From JBFMEX01 sp040752215 (GTDB taxonomy: Bacteria > Pseudomonadota > Alphaproteobacteria > Rhizobiales > Hyphomicrobiaceae), in the NCBI GenBank assembly GCA_040752215.1, contig JBFMEX010000089.1, positions 1 to 17,194 of the forward strand: DNA of 17,194 nucleotides. The letters are read 5' to 3'. Made by a program: the position numbers and the translations under genes. A model generated the notes under the pieces. That model was not told where the DNA came from, did no database searches, and saw only the letters and a program-made list of their open reading frames with translations. This document shows, in pieces, positions 1 to 7,799 of the stretch; position 1 is the stretch's first letter, and each line of letters starts with the position of its first letter.

Positions 1-23
1 CGCGGGGTGCGGGGGCCGCCGCG

Positions 24-50
24 GGGGTCAGACCCTGGGGGTCTCACCCC
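24..50. repeat. Imperfect palindrome near the left edge
   Basis: The arms GGGGT-c-AGACCC and GGGTCT-c-ACCCC flank a 3-base loop, giving 11 paired bases with one C/C mismatch. It is the first of three palindromes in the gene-free stretch before position 251. It may be a dispersed intergenic repeat or a DNA/RNA hairpin; its family is not identified. Confidence 0.5.
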
Positions 51-80
51 GCTGCGGGCGTTCCGCCAGCCCCCTCCCAG

Positions 81-100
81 CCTCCCCCACGAGGGGGAGG
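81..100. repeat. Perfect 8-bp palindrome, CCTCCCCC/GGGGGAGG
   Basis: CCTCCCCC and GGGGGAGG flank the loop ACGA. Palindromes built from runs of C/G with CTCC cores are common intergenic repeats in GC-rich alphaproteobacteria (general knowledge; copy number not checked). No gene is supported in positions 1-250. Confidence 0.55.
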
Positions 101-129
101 AGCGCGTCCGGCGAGCGGCGCGCGAGTCT

Positions 130-152
130 CCCCTCCCCGTCGAGGGGAGGGG
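130..152. repeat. Perfect 9-bp palindrome, CCCCTCCCC/GGGGAGGGG
   Basis: CCCCTCCCC and GGGGAGGGG flank the loop GTCGA. It lies about 100 bases beyond the stop of the minus-strand gene at 251-637 and could act as its transcript end, although no T-run follows. The resemblance to the palindrome at 81-100 suggests related repeat units. Confidence 0.55.
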
Positions 153-250
153 GATCCGCCGGCGCGAGCGGAAGCGGTGTTCATCACGGCGCGGCGGCGC
201 GATGCGCTTTGCTCCCCGTCCCCTCGTCGCGACGGTCGGGCGCCCGTGAC

Positions 251-637
251 TCAGGCCGCCGCCTCGGGGCCGATGATGGCCGCCATCTGCAAGGCGATCA
301 TGCGGTCGAGCGAGCCCTCGAACGGCACCGTGAACACCGCGAGTCCGCGCGGGTCGGCGCGCCAGGTCTCGAGCGCGGGATGGAAGGCGGCCGGCAGCTC
401 GGCCGCGCCGTCGGGCGCCACCACAGAGGAGACGAACGCCACCTCGCTCATCGGGAAGAACGGAATGGTTGTCGCCGCCGCGGTGCCGTCCGGCTGGCGC
501 ACTGGGGCGCCGCTCGCCGCGCAGCAGACGATCTTTGCGCCTTCGGGAAATGTGAGCACGGCGCCGACCAAGAGTCGCGAGCCTTCGAACCCCGCCGGCG
601 CGCGATAGACCCACGCCTGCCCCGCCTTGATGTCCAT
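251..637 (-). CDS. Conserved-looking hypothetical protein, 128 aa
   Basis: I do not recognise the family. The protein is small, acidic to neutral and probably soluble: there is no signal peptide and no convincing membrane segment. It opens with MDIKAGQAWVYRAP, followed by a mixed strand/helix pattern with a Cys pair (VCC) near residue 38 and a helical, Ala-rich C-terminus. The ATG at 637 is preceded on the minus strand by GAGGGG at a 6-base spacing, a good ribosome binding site, and codon use matches neighbouring genes. It is followed downstream by the palindromes at 24-152. The reading frame is credible; no function can be assigned. Confidence 0.7.
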   Translation of the reverse strand: MDIKAGQAWVYRAPAGFEGSRLLVGAVLTFPEGAKIVCCAASGAPVRQPDGTAAATTIPFFPMSEVAFVSSVVAPDGAAELPAAFHPALETWRADPRGLAVFTVPFEGSLDRMIALQMAAIIGPEAAA

Positions 638-748
638 GCTCGTCCCCTCGGCTGGTTGACGCTGCTTCGCCGTCGCAATGGCTAGGCCGCGAACGCGTCG
701 CCAATGCGGCGGCAGAGCATCCCTCCACAGGAGCGTGAGGGAAGGGAT

Positions 749-1303
749 TCAATCCGTCGCCCGGATCGAGCCGGTCTCGATACGGCTCGGGGAGAGGCCA
801 AGCCGCTCGCTCAGCTGCCGCTCGATCAGATCGGCGACCGCGAGGTCTTGGCGTCCGCGCGCGCCGGCATCGACCAGCACGAGGCGCGAGGGCGTGCACG
901 GCGCCGCTCGCACGCTTGCGGACTTTCGATCGAGCACCAGCGCCGAGCAGTTGGCGTCGAACGCGCCGGCGACGGCCCTGATAGGGTCGGTGACCGTGTC
1001 ACGGCCGGCGGCGGTCGTGGCCGGCTCGCCCGCGGCGGCAGCCGGCTCGGCTCCGGCCGTGCTCGCCGGCACCTCGACCAGCTCGGCCGTGCGTCGCGAG
1101 CCCGGATCGTGGTTGAAGGCGATCTCGGCAATGAATGACCAGAACCCGATCATGTGCCAGAAGGCGACGCCGGCGACGAAACCGATCGCCAGTGACTTGA
1201 CGCTCTGCGCCAGCGGCCGACCGCCGGCCGCCGATGTCGTGGTCTCCGCGGACTGCGGCGGCGTGTAGGGCGTCGGATAGATTCGGTCGTCGCGAATGGG
1301 CAA
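749..1303 (-). CDS. Hypothetical single-pass membrane protein, 184 aa
   Basis: The family is not recognised. A short Pro/Thr-rich N-terminus (residues 1-35) is followed by one hydrophobic segment at about 37-62, containing GFVAGVAFWHMIGFW. An Ala/Pro/Thr-rich spacer (about 75-105) leads to a compact C-terminal domain (about 108-184) with two Cys residues. That domain includes FDANCSALVLDRKS and ends in a helix rich in Arg and Glu. The C-terminal part is probably periplasmic or cytoplasmic depending on orientation, which I cannot settle. The start is a TTG at 1303 with a weak GGA upstream. No ATG precedes the membrane segment, and an in-frame stop lies at 1325-1327, so the TTG is the best choice. 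Confidence 0.6.
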   Translation of the reverse strand: MPIRDDRIYPTPYTPPQSAETTTSAAGGRPLAQSVKSLAIGFVAGVAFWHMIGFWSFIAEIAFNHDPGSRRTAELVEVPASTAGAEPAAAAGEPATTAAGRDTVTDPIRAVAGAFDANCSALVLDRKSASVRAAPCTPSRLVLVDAGARGRQDLAVADLIERQLSERLGLSPSRIETGSIRATD

Positions 1304-1449
1304 GGCGAGTTCCAGGGCAGAGAATCAATCGCTTGTCGCAACGAGCTTGCAGAGCGCGAGGCCCGCGCGCAACCCGTGACCGGCCCCGCGAGCGAGGCCA
1401 GCGTGCGTGATCCACAGCCGGGTCGGCGGCGGGTCGGTGGGCGCCGGAC

Positions 1450-2280
1450 TTACAACGAGCGTGGCGAGGGAATGACGCGCGGGCCCGGCAGCGGCGAGGG
1501 GGGCTCCTTCTCGCCGGGCTTGCCGCCCACCCCGCTCTCGGGCCCTGTTGCGGTCGAGCGCACCGGCGGCACGAACATCTGCCGTGCCGCGCACAGCCGC
1601 TTCTGGCTCTCGTTGTCGCCGCAGCTCGTCGGCTCGCCCGCCTTGGAGAAACAGATGCGCACCTCGCGCAGCCGGTTGCCGGGTCCGCCGCACACCACCG
1701 CCAGCATGTCCGGCTCGAGCTTGGGGTTCTCGGCCAGGATCTCGTCCACGAGATCGTCGGGCGTCACGAACTGCGCCTCGAACGGGTTGATGTAGCGGTG
1801 CGGGATCGTGATGCTTTTGAACAGGCGCCGCGACAGGTCGTAGTAGGCGGCCGGATCGAGCCCGCTGCAGGTGCCGTGCTTCTTGTACTCGTGGATCGTC
1901 AGCCGCGCGCTCGGCATGATGTCCTGCATCCCGTCGACGAGGGTCTGCGGCACGAACGGCCGCCGGCCAATCGAGCAGTACTCGGGATAGCCGCGCGTGT
2001 ATTGCGGCCACAGGCCGTGCAGCACGAAATTGTAGCGCCGGCCGTCGCGGCGATGACACTGCGGGTCGTACGCGTTGGTCTCGAGGCTGGCACAATGGGT
2101 CGGGCTCCAGGAGAGCACCAGCGCGTAGTAGTCGAACTCGCCCGCCACGTTGCGGCTCTTGGTGCCGCCGTCGTAGCGCTCGCCGCCATAGGGGCCGCGC
2201 TGGGCCTCGGCCGTCGCAGCAAGACCGGCCACGACGCCGACGGCGAGAGCAACGGCGGAAAGAGTTCGTGGCATGCGCAT
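1450..2280 (-). CDS. Secreted ribonuclease T2 family protein
   Basis: RNase T2 enzymes cleave single-stranded RNA through a 2',3'-cyclic phosphate and act outside the cytoplasm. From the ATG at 2280 the protein has 276 residues. A signal peptide (residues 1 to about 25) has a hydrophobic core and a likely cut after AEA. The family start motif LVLSWSPTHC is followed by conserved active-site segment I, HGLWPQY (H88), and segment II, EYKKHGTC (E131, K134, H135). All the usual catalytic residues are therefore present. The C-terminus is a Pro/Gly-rich tail that may be disordered. GGAG lies 11 bases before the ATG at 2280; a second ATG two codons later (2274) is an alternative. A periplasmic or secreted RNA-scavenging role is inferred. 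Confidence 0.9.
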   Translation of the reverse strand: MRMPRTLSAVALAVGVVAGLAATAEAQRGPYGGERYDGGTKSRNVAGEFDYYALVLSWSPTHCASLETNAYDPQCHRRDGRRYNFVLHGLWPQYTRGYPEYCSIGRRPFVPQTLVDGMQDIMPSARLTIHEYKKHGTCSGLDPAAYYDLSRRLFKSITIPHRYINPFEAQFVTPDDLVDEILAENPKLEPDMLAVVCGGPGNRLREVRICFSKAGEPTSCGDNESQKRLCAARQMFVPPVRSTATGPESGVGGKPGEKEPPSPLPGPRVIPSPRSL

Positions 2281-2478
2281 TGCCGATATGGCTCCAGTCT
2301 TGCCCCAACGTGCGAGGCGACAACGTGTGAGGCGATCGACGTGTCGACTACTCGTCGCGCGCGGCGGCCGGCTCTCGGAACGAAGCGCGCCGCGCGCCAT
2401 CAGAGGACGGCGGAGCATAGCGTCTGGCCGCGCCGGTGCAATGGCCAGTCCCGTTTGGCGAAGCAAAGGTGTTTCGCG

Positions 2479-3876
2479 TCACTCGCGCGCCAGCGCCGCC
2501 AGTATCCGCGCCCAGCTGCGGGCCCCCTTCTTGAAGCTCAAGAGATTGTACTTCTCGTTCGGCGAGTGGATGCGGTCGTCCTCGAGACCGAAGCCGACCA
2601 GCAGGCTGTCCATGCCGAGCCGGTGCTTGAACGTGGTGACGATCGGGATCGAAGCGCCGCAGCCCATCAGCACCGCCGGACGGCCCCACTCCTCGCCGAG
2701 TGCACGCGCCGCCGCCGTGATCGCCGGCATCGTCGTGTCGAAGGCGATCGCCGCACTCGCATGCGTGCCGATGAACTCGGCGCGACAGTCCGCAGGCAAA
2801 TTCCGGCGGATGAAGTCCTGCACCGCAGCGATGACGGCGTCGGGGCTCTGACCCGCCACCAGCCGGCAGGTGATCTTGGCCGAGGCCCGGGCCGGGATGA
2901 TCGTCTTCGATCCCGCGCCCTGATAGCCGCCAGTGATACCGTTGAATTCGAGCGTCGGCCGCGACCAGAGCTGCTCGAGCGGGCTCATGCCGTGCTCGCC
3001 GGCCGGCACGCCGAGCCCGACCTCGGCGAGCACCTTGCCGGCGTCGAAGCCGGTCGCCTCCCACTGCGCGCGCTGGGCGGCGTCGACCCGCTCGACGCCG
3101 TCATAGAAGCCCGGAACCGCAACCCGGCCGTCGTCGTCATGCAAAGCCGCGAGCGCGCGCGCCAGCGCCCGGATCGGGTTCATGGCGAGGCCGCCGTAGA
3201 GCCCCGAGTGCAGATCGCGCGACGGCCCATGGATGATCACCTCGGTCGCTGCGAGCCCGCGCAGCATGGTGGTAATCGCCGGCGTGTCCTTGTCCCACTG
3301 CCCGGTGTCGCAGACGAGCGCGAGATCGGCCTCGAGCTCCTCGCCCGCCACGTCGAGGAACCCCGGCAGCGATGGCGAGCCGCATTCCTCCTCGCCCTCG
3401 ATCAGCACCGATACCGCGACCGGGAGCTCGCCCGCGACCTTGCGCCAGGCGCGTGCCGCGGCGAGGAAGGTCATCAGCTGGCCCTTGTTGTCCTCCGCCC
3501 CGCGCGCGACGATGATCCTGCCGTTGACGGGGTCGTCGGCGAGGCGCGGCTCGAACGGCGGCGTGCTCCACAGCTCCAGCGGATCGGCCGGCTGTACGTC
3601 GTAGTGACCATAGAACAGAACGTGCCGCCCACCGTTGCTCGCCTCGCGCCGCTCGTGCGCGACCACCATCGGATGGCCGCTCGTATCGCGCACGGAAGCC
3701 TCGAATCCGATGGACGCGAGCTCATCCGCACACCACTGCGCGGCCGCGCGGCATTTCTGCGCATAGGCTGGATCGGTCGAAACGCTGTCGATCCTCAAGA
3801 GATCGAACAGCCGCGCCAGCTCGGCGTCGTGGGCGGCATCGATGGCGGCGAGCACGTCGCCGAGCTTGTCGTGCAT
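2479..3876 (-). CDS. M20 family metallopeptidase / dipeptidase
   Basis: This is a zinc-dependent exopeptidase of the M20 (ArgE/DapE/carnosinase-like) group, 465 aa from the ATG at 3876. The metal and catalytic residues are readable: H91 and D93 in GHYDVQPAD, the bridging D129 in AEDNKGQ, the general base and metal ligand E163/E164 in EGEEECGS, an Asp in LVCDTG, and the last ligand H437 in RIHSPNEKY. A central dimerisation domain is inserted around residues 200-360. There is no signal peptide, so it is probably cytosolic, hydrolysing di- or small peptides; the exact substrate cannot be read from sequence. AGGA sits 8 bases before the ATG. An open extension to 4005 exists but lacks a better start. 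It is transcribed divergently from hemH. Confidence 0.93.
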   Translation of the reverse strand: MHDKLGDVLAAIDAAHDAELARLFDLLRIDSVSTDPAYAQKCRAAAQWCADELASIGFEASVRDTSGHPMVVAHERREASNGGRHVLFYGHYDVQPADPLELWSTPPFEPRLADDPVNGRIIVARGAEDNKGQLMTFLAAARAWRKVAGELPVAVSVLIEGEEECGSPSLPGFLDVAGEELEADLALVCDTGQWDKDTPAITTMLRGLAATEVIIHGPSRDLHSGLYGGLAMNPIRALARALAALHDDDGRVAVPGFYDGVERVDAAQRAQWEATGFDAGKVLAEVGLGVPAGEHGMSPLEQLWSRPTLEFNGITGGYQGAGSKTIIPARASAKITCRLVAGQSPDAVIAAVQDFIRRNLPADCRAEFIGTHASAAIAFDTTMPAITAAARALGEEWGRPAVLMGCGASIPIVTTFKHRLGMDSLLVGFGLEDDRIHSPNEKYNLLSFKKGARSWARILAALARE

Positions 3877-4040
3877 GTCGGGGGTCCTGCTTGGTTGCGG
3901 TTCGTGGGGCGGAGAGTGCGCGACAACGCGCCCGCCCGTCAAAGGGGAAGGCGAGGGCGCCCGGCCGTCGAGATCGGCCGCCACTTTTGCGGCGCAGGAG
4001 GACATGCTCTAAGAGATCGACCTTACGGATCGAGGTGAGA

Positions 4041-5102
4041 ATGAACGACATGACCGAGAGCGCCGGCATCGAGGCGGACCACCGCCACTGGCCGAAAGAC
4101 CACCCGCCTGTGCGCTACGGCCGGATCGGGGTCCTGCTGCTCAATCTCGGCACGCCGGACGCGACCAGCTACTGGCCGATGCGCCGCTACTTGAAAGAGT
4201 TCCTGTCGGACAAGCGCGTCATCGAGGAGCCGACCTGGAAATGGTGGCCGATCCTCAACCTGATCATCCTGACCAAGCGCCCGGGCCCCAAGGGCAAGGA
4301 CTACGACAAGATCTGGAACAAGGAGCGCGACGAGGGCCCGCTGAAGACGATCACCCGCGCTCAGGCCGAAAAGCTCGAGGCGGCGCTCGGAGCCAAGCAG
4401 CGCATCGTCGTCGACTGGGCCATGCGCTATGCCAATCCGACGACCGAGAGCCGGCTCGCGTGGCTGATGGCGCAGGGCTGCGACCGCATCCTGCTCGTGC
4501 CGCTCTATCCCCAGTACGCGGCGGCGACGACGGCGACCGCCTGCGACCAGGCCTTTCGCGCGCTGATTCGAATGCGCTGGCAGCCGGCGATCCGAGTCGC
4601 GCCGTCCTATCACGATCACCCCGCCTATATCGATGCGCTCGCCCGATCGATGCAGAAGAATCTAGCTGCGCTCGACTTCGAGCCGGAAAAGGTGATCGCG
4701 ACGTTCCATGGAATGCCGGAGAAATATCTGCACGCCGGCGATCCCTACCATTGCCAATGCCAGAAGACCTCGCGCCTGTTGCGCGAGAAGCTCGGCTGGC
4801 CGGCGGACAGATGGCTCACCACGTTCCAGTCGCGTTTCGGCAACGACGTCTGGCTCCAGCCTTACACCATCGACACCGTCGAGCAGCTCGCAAGAGGGGG
4901 TGTGAAACGCCTCGCGCTGGTTGCGCCGGGCTTCGCCGCCGATTGTCTCGAGACGCTGGAGGAACTGGACTGCGAGAACCGCGAGGTGTTCCTTCACGCC
5001 GGCGGCGAGCGCTTCGCCTACCTCCCGGCGCTGAACGACAGCGAGGAGGGAATGGCGGTTATCGAGGCAGTGGTGCGCCGCGAGCTGATGGGGTGGGCGT
5101 AG
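4041..5102 (+). CDS. hemH: Ferrochelatase
   Basis: Ferrochelatase inserts Fe(II) into protoporphyrin IX, the last step of protoheme synthesis, at the inner membrane surface. The 353-residue protein shows the family landmarks in order: LLNLGTPDA near residue 35, the KRPGPKGKDYDKIW region, VDWAMRYANPT, LLVPLYPQYAAATT, the catalytic His H223 in ATFHGMP, the YHCQCQKT segment, FQSRFGNDVWLQPYT, and the conserved acid E304 in DCLETLEE. The ATG at 4041 has GAGGTGAGA directly upstream, a strong ribosome binding site, which rules out the in-frame upstream extension to 3891. The 164-bp gap to the divergent peptidase gene should hold both promoters. I saw no Irr/ICE-type palindrome there. The TIR gene follows after 87 bases on the same strand. 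Confidence 0.97.
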   Translation: MNDMTESAGIEADHRHWPKDHPPVRYGRIGVLLLNLGTPDATSYWPMRRYLKEFLSDKRVIEEPTWKWWPILNLIILTKRPGPKGKDYDKIWNKERDEGPLKTITRAQAEKLEAALGAKQRIVVDWAMRYANPTTESRLAWLMAQGCDRILLVPLYPQYAAATTATACDQAFRALIRMRWQPAIRVAPSYHDHPAYIDALARSMQKNLAALDFEPEKVIATFHGMPEKYLHAGDPYHCQCQKTSRLLREKLGWPADRWLTTFQSRFGNDVWLQPYTIDTVEQLARGGVKRLALVAPGFAADCLETLEELDCENREVFLHAGGERFAYLPALNDSEEGMAVIEAVVRRELMGWA

Positions 5103-5189
5103 GCGGCAGTCCGAGCCGCTGATGCGGCGCGGAGCAAGTGTGCTACTCTTTCGCCGGGCAGCGTCGGCGTGTCGGCACGGGAGGCACCT

Positions 5190-7553
5190 ATGGCAATGTT
5201 GCGGACACTTGCCGTCGGATCCGTGCTGATGGGCGACGTCAGGGTGCTCGAGGTCGCCGACATCGACGGCCTGTCGATCAAATATCGTTGCACGATCGAG
5301 AGCCTCGACATGCCGGCCGAGCTGATCGAGTACGCGCCCGCCGAGTCCACCGTGCGCGACCCCACGACGGGGTTCATCAGGGGGCTCGATCAGGGGCGAG
5401 ACGGGCTGCTCGAGAGTGGTCGCCGGGCGTTCATGGGGGAGGCGAAGGAGCGCGCCTCCCTGCACAGCCCCAGCCTGCCGGCGATCCTTCGTCTCTGGGA
5501 GGAGGGCGACGGCGCGTTTGCACTGGTCGAGCGCATGGAGGGCAGCAACCTGGTGCGCTGGCGGCACGAGCTGGCGCGGGCGCCGACGCAGAACGAGCTC
5601 GACACGCTGATCGCGCCGCTGCTCGATGCGCTGGCGCTGCTGCACGGACGGCAACAATTGCACGGCTCGATCAGCCCGCGCGGCATTGTCGTGCGACCGA
5701 ACGGCGTTCCGGTTCTGACCGACTTCGGCCGCTGGCGGCAGAAGTTGATGCGTTCCGGGGGAATGTCGACTGCGGCTGTCTTCGACCGGGGTTATGCGGC
5801 GCTCGAGATGTACTCGGCCGACGACCGCAGTGAGGGGGCCTGGTCGGACGTCTACGGCGTTTGCGCGACGCTATACTTCCTGGTGACCGGCGTGGCGCCG
5901 CCCGAGGCAACGGAGCGCGTCTTCGGCGGCGCGCCGCTGGCGCTGGCCGGCCAAGTCGAGCCCGGCGCATATCGCCTTAGCTTCCTTTCGGCGATCGAGG
6001 CGGGGCTCGGCGTGGCCCCCACTGATCGTCCCCAATCGATCGCCGAGCTTTCTCGACTGCTGCTTGCGCCGCCGGCGCCGAGCGGACATGCAGCGCCGGG
6101 CGCTGCGACGCCGCCGCCGGTCTCGCCGCTGCCGTCCGGACGCCAGCTCGACACCGCGCGTTTCGAGAGTGTGCTGACCGGCCAGGGCACCGCACAGCCA
6201 GCAGCGCCCGCCGCCACCGCCGCTCCGGGCGCTGCGGCGCCCAGCCGGGTCGTGGCCCGGCTGCCGACCGCGGACGGGCGACGGGGGTTGCTGGACCGGA
6301 TCCTCGCGTCAACCCGGCCAGCCGGCGTGGCGTCTCCCGCCAGCGAGCCGCACCGCCGTTCGGGCGGCGGCGGGGGCACGGCCGCGGCGGCTCGCCCCGG
6401 CCCAGCGATCGCGAACGCGCGATTGTCGCTGGACGAGATGCACGGCTGGACGGCCGCCGTGCGGTCCGATCCCCGGCCGGCCGCTGGCGAGGCATTCGTG
6501 CAGCACAGGTGGGAGGCGGCGCCCGGCGAGGCGCGAGAGCCGCCTCGGGCCAAGTCGGCGTCACGGAGCGTGCCGACCATTCTCACCATCGCGCTCGCGG
6601 GCTCGATCGGGGCCTTTCTGGCATTCTCGAGCGCTGGCCGGCAGTTGCTTGGTCAGATGCAGGAGCTGTTGGCGGTGCTGGGACTGAAGAAGGGTGCGCT
6701 GGGTCCGCTGGCGGCACTTTCGGGCTGGCTCGGTCGCAAGGATCGGGTCGAGCTGTCGGTATTCTCGCCACCGGCCGCCGCCCCGGGAGACACGGTTCTG
6801 GTGCAGGTGTTCCTGCATCTGGCCGGTCACGGCAAACGGGTCGAGCGGCTCTCCTCGCTGATGGACACCACGGCGACATTGCGCGGAGCGCAATCGCTTC
6901 AGCACGACATCCGGCGCGGAGCGACGATCAAGGTCGCCCTGTCGGCGAAAGGGCTCGAGATCGACGAGCCCGAGCAGAGCGTCGTATGGCGCGGCGAGCC
7001 GGCGTTCTGCCAATTCCTCGTCGAGCTGCCGCATCAGTGCCACGCCAGCAGGTTCGACCTCGTCGCGCGGGTCAGCATCGACGGCAAGCTCACCGGCCGC
7101 ATCGTGTTCCGCCTCGAGGCCGACCGCGAGGAGCGCACGCCCAAGTCGCAGCCTGCCGGCGATCGGGCCGGAATCTACCGATACGCGTTCGTGTCCTACG
7201 CCTCGGCCGATCGCGACAAGGTGCTCGATCGCGTGCAGATGCTCGAGGTGATGAAAACCGACTACTTTCTCGATTGCCTGAGGCTTTCGCCGGGCGATCG
7301 CTGGGAGCGCAAGCTCTACGAGAGCATCGATCGCTGCGACCTGTTTCTGCTGTTCTGGTCGGAAGCGGCCAGCCGATCCGAATACGTTCTGAAAGAGACG
7401 GATTATGCGCTGAAGGCGCAGGCGGCGAGCGCGGCAGGCAATCCCGACATTGTCCCCGTCATCATCGAAGGCCCGCCGATCGCCGCGATACCCCGCGACC
7501 TCGCAGCGATTCACTTCGGCGACAAGACGCGGCTGGTCAAGACCGGATTGTGA
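5190..7553 (+). CDS. Pseudokinase - TM - beta-rich domain - TIR fusion
   Basis: This 787-aa multidomain protein begins with a Ser/Thr-kinase-like domain (about 1-285) whose catalytic residues are lost. The Gly-rich loop reads DIDGLS, the VAIK Lys position is I46, and the HRD motif is HGS (158-160). DFG (178-180), an APE-like GYAALE (201-206) and SDVYG (219-223) remain. An Ala/Pro-rich linker (about 290-455), a hydrophobic segment (461-483), a further amphipathic stretch to 517 and a beta-strand-rich domain (520-645) follow. The C-terminal TIR domain (661-787) has box 1 FVSYASADR (from F667), the loop LSPGDRWE, and E706, which aligns with the catalytic Glu of SARM1-type NADases. ATG 5190 has GGAGG five bases upstream; a GTG at 5169 is less likely. 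Function is unknown; an NAD-cleaving effector controlled by the pseudokinase is inference. hemH is 87 bp upstream. Confidence 0.88.
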   Translation: MAMLRTLAVGSVLMGDVRVLEVADIDGLSIKYRCTIESLDMPAELIEYAPAESTVRDPTTGFIRGLDQGRDGLLESGRRAFMGEAKERASLHSPSLPAILRLWEEGDGAFALVERMEGSNLVRWRHELARAPTQNELDTLIAPLLDALALLHGRQQLHGSISPRGIVVRPNGVPVLTDFGRWRQKLMRSGGMSTAAVFDRGYAALEMYSADDRSEGAWSDVYGVCATLYFLVTGVAPPEATERVFGGAPLALAGQVEPGAYRLSFLSAIEAGLGVAPTDRPQSIAELSRLLLAPPAPSGHAAPGAATPPPVSPLPSGRQLDTARFESVLTGQGTAQPAAPAATAAPGAAAPSRVVARLPTADGRRGLLDRILASTRPAGVASPASEPHRRSGGGGGTAAAARPGPAIANARLSLDEMHGWTAAVRSDPRPAAGEAFVQHRWEAAPGEAREPPRAKSASRSVPTILTIALAGSIGAFLAFSSAGRQLLGQMQELLAVLGLKKGALGPLAALSGWLGRKDRVELSVFSPPAAAPGDTVLVQVFLHLAGHGKRVERLSSLMDTTATLRGAQSLQHDIRRGATIKVALSAKGLEIDEPEQSVVWRGEPAFCQFLVELPHQCHASRFDLVARVSIDGKLTGRIVFRLEADREERTPKSQPAGDRAGIYRYAFVSYASADRDKVLDRVQMLEVMKTDYFLDCLRLSPGDRWERKLYESIDRCDLFLLFWSEAASRSEYVLKETDYALKAQAASAAGNPDIVPVIIEGPPIAAIPRDLAAIHFGDKTRLVKTGL

Positions 7554-7769
7554 TACCGGCGAGCGAAACTTTCGACCCGCACTGCCGCTGGCCGCCGATG
7601 CGCGCTGCGATCTGCAATTGCCGGCGCCGGGCGCGATGTTTGGCGATTTCGATGTTTTTTGACCGCGCGCCGCGGCAACGTCCCGAATTTTACTGTTTTC
7701 AAACCATATATTTACCGGATTTTCGTGGTCCTGTCTGTAAATCGAGCTCAATCGGCCCCAGATCCGGGG

Positions 7770-7785
7770 CGGAATGATTATTCCG
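7770..7785. promoter_or_regulatory. Inverted repeat just upstream of the qmcA start
   Basis: CGGAAT and ATTCCG flank the loop GATT and end a few bases before the GGAGAGG ribosome binding site of qmcA. The surrounding 7554-7799 gap holds no gene. Its 7660-7740 part is unusually AT-rich for this DNA and is the likely promoter region, although I cannot name a -35/-10 pair. The palindrome may be an operator or a leader hairpin affecting translation. Confidence 0.35.
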
Positions 7786-7799
7786 AATTGGAGAGGGAC

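Noticed and set aside
1798..4038. Very long plus-strand open frame (746 codons) opposite the RNase T2 and M20 peptidase genes
   Set aside because: It is antisense to two genes with complete catalytic motifs, is Arg/Ala/His-rich without recognisable domains, and arises from GC-rich third-position bias.
3877..4040. Iron-response (Irr/ICE type) operator before hemH
   Set aside because: No TTTAGAA-type palindrome could be found in the 164-bp gap.
5169..5189. GTG at 5169 as start of the TIR fusion
   Set aside because: The ATG at 5190 has GGAGG at ideal spacing, whereas the GTG has no good ribosome binding site.
5190..7553. Classification as part of a known multi-gene anti-phage system
   Set aside because: Neighbouring genes are hemH and qmcA/nfeD; no nuclease, cyclase, Argonaute, STAND ATPase or mobile-element gene is nearby, so only a stand-alone role can be suggested.
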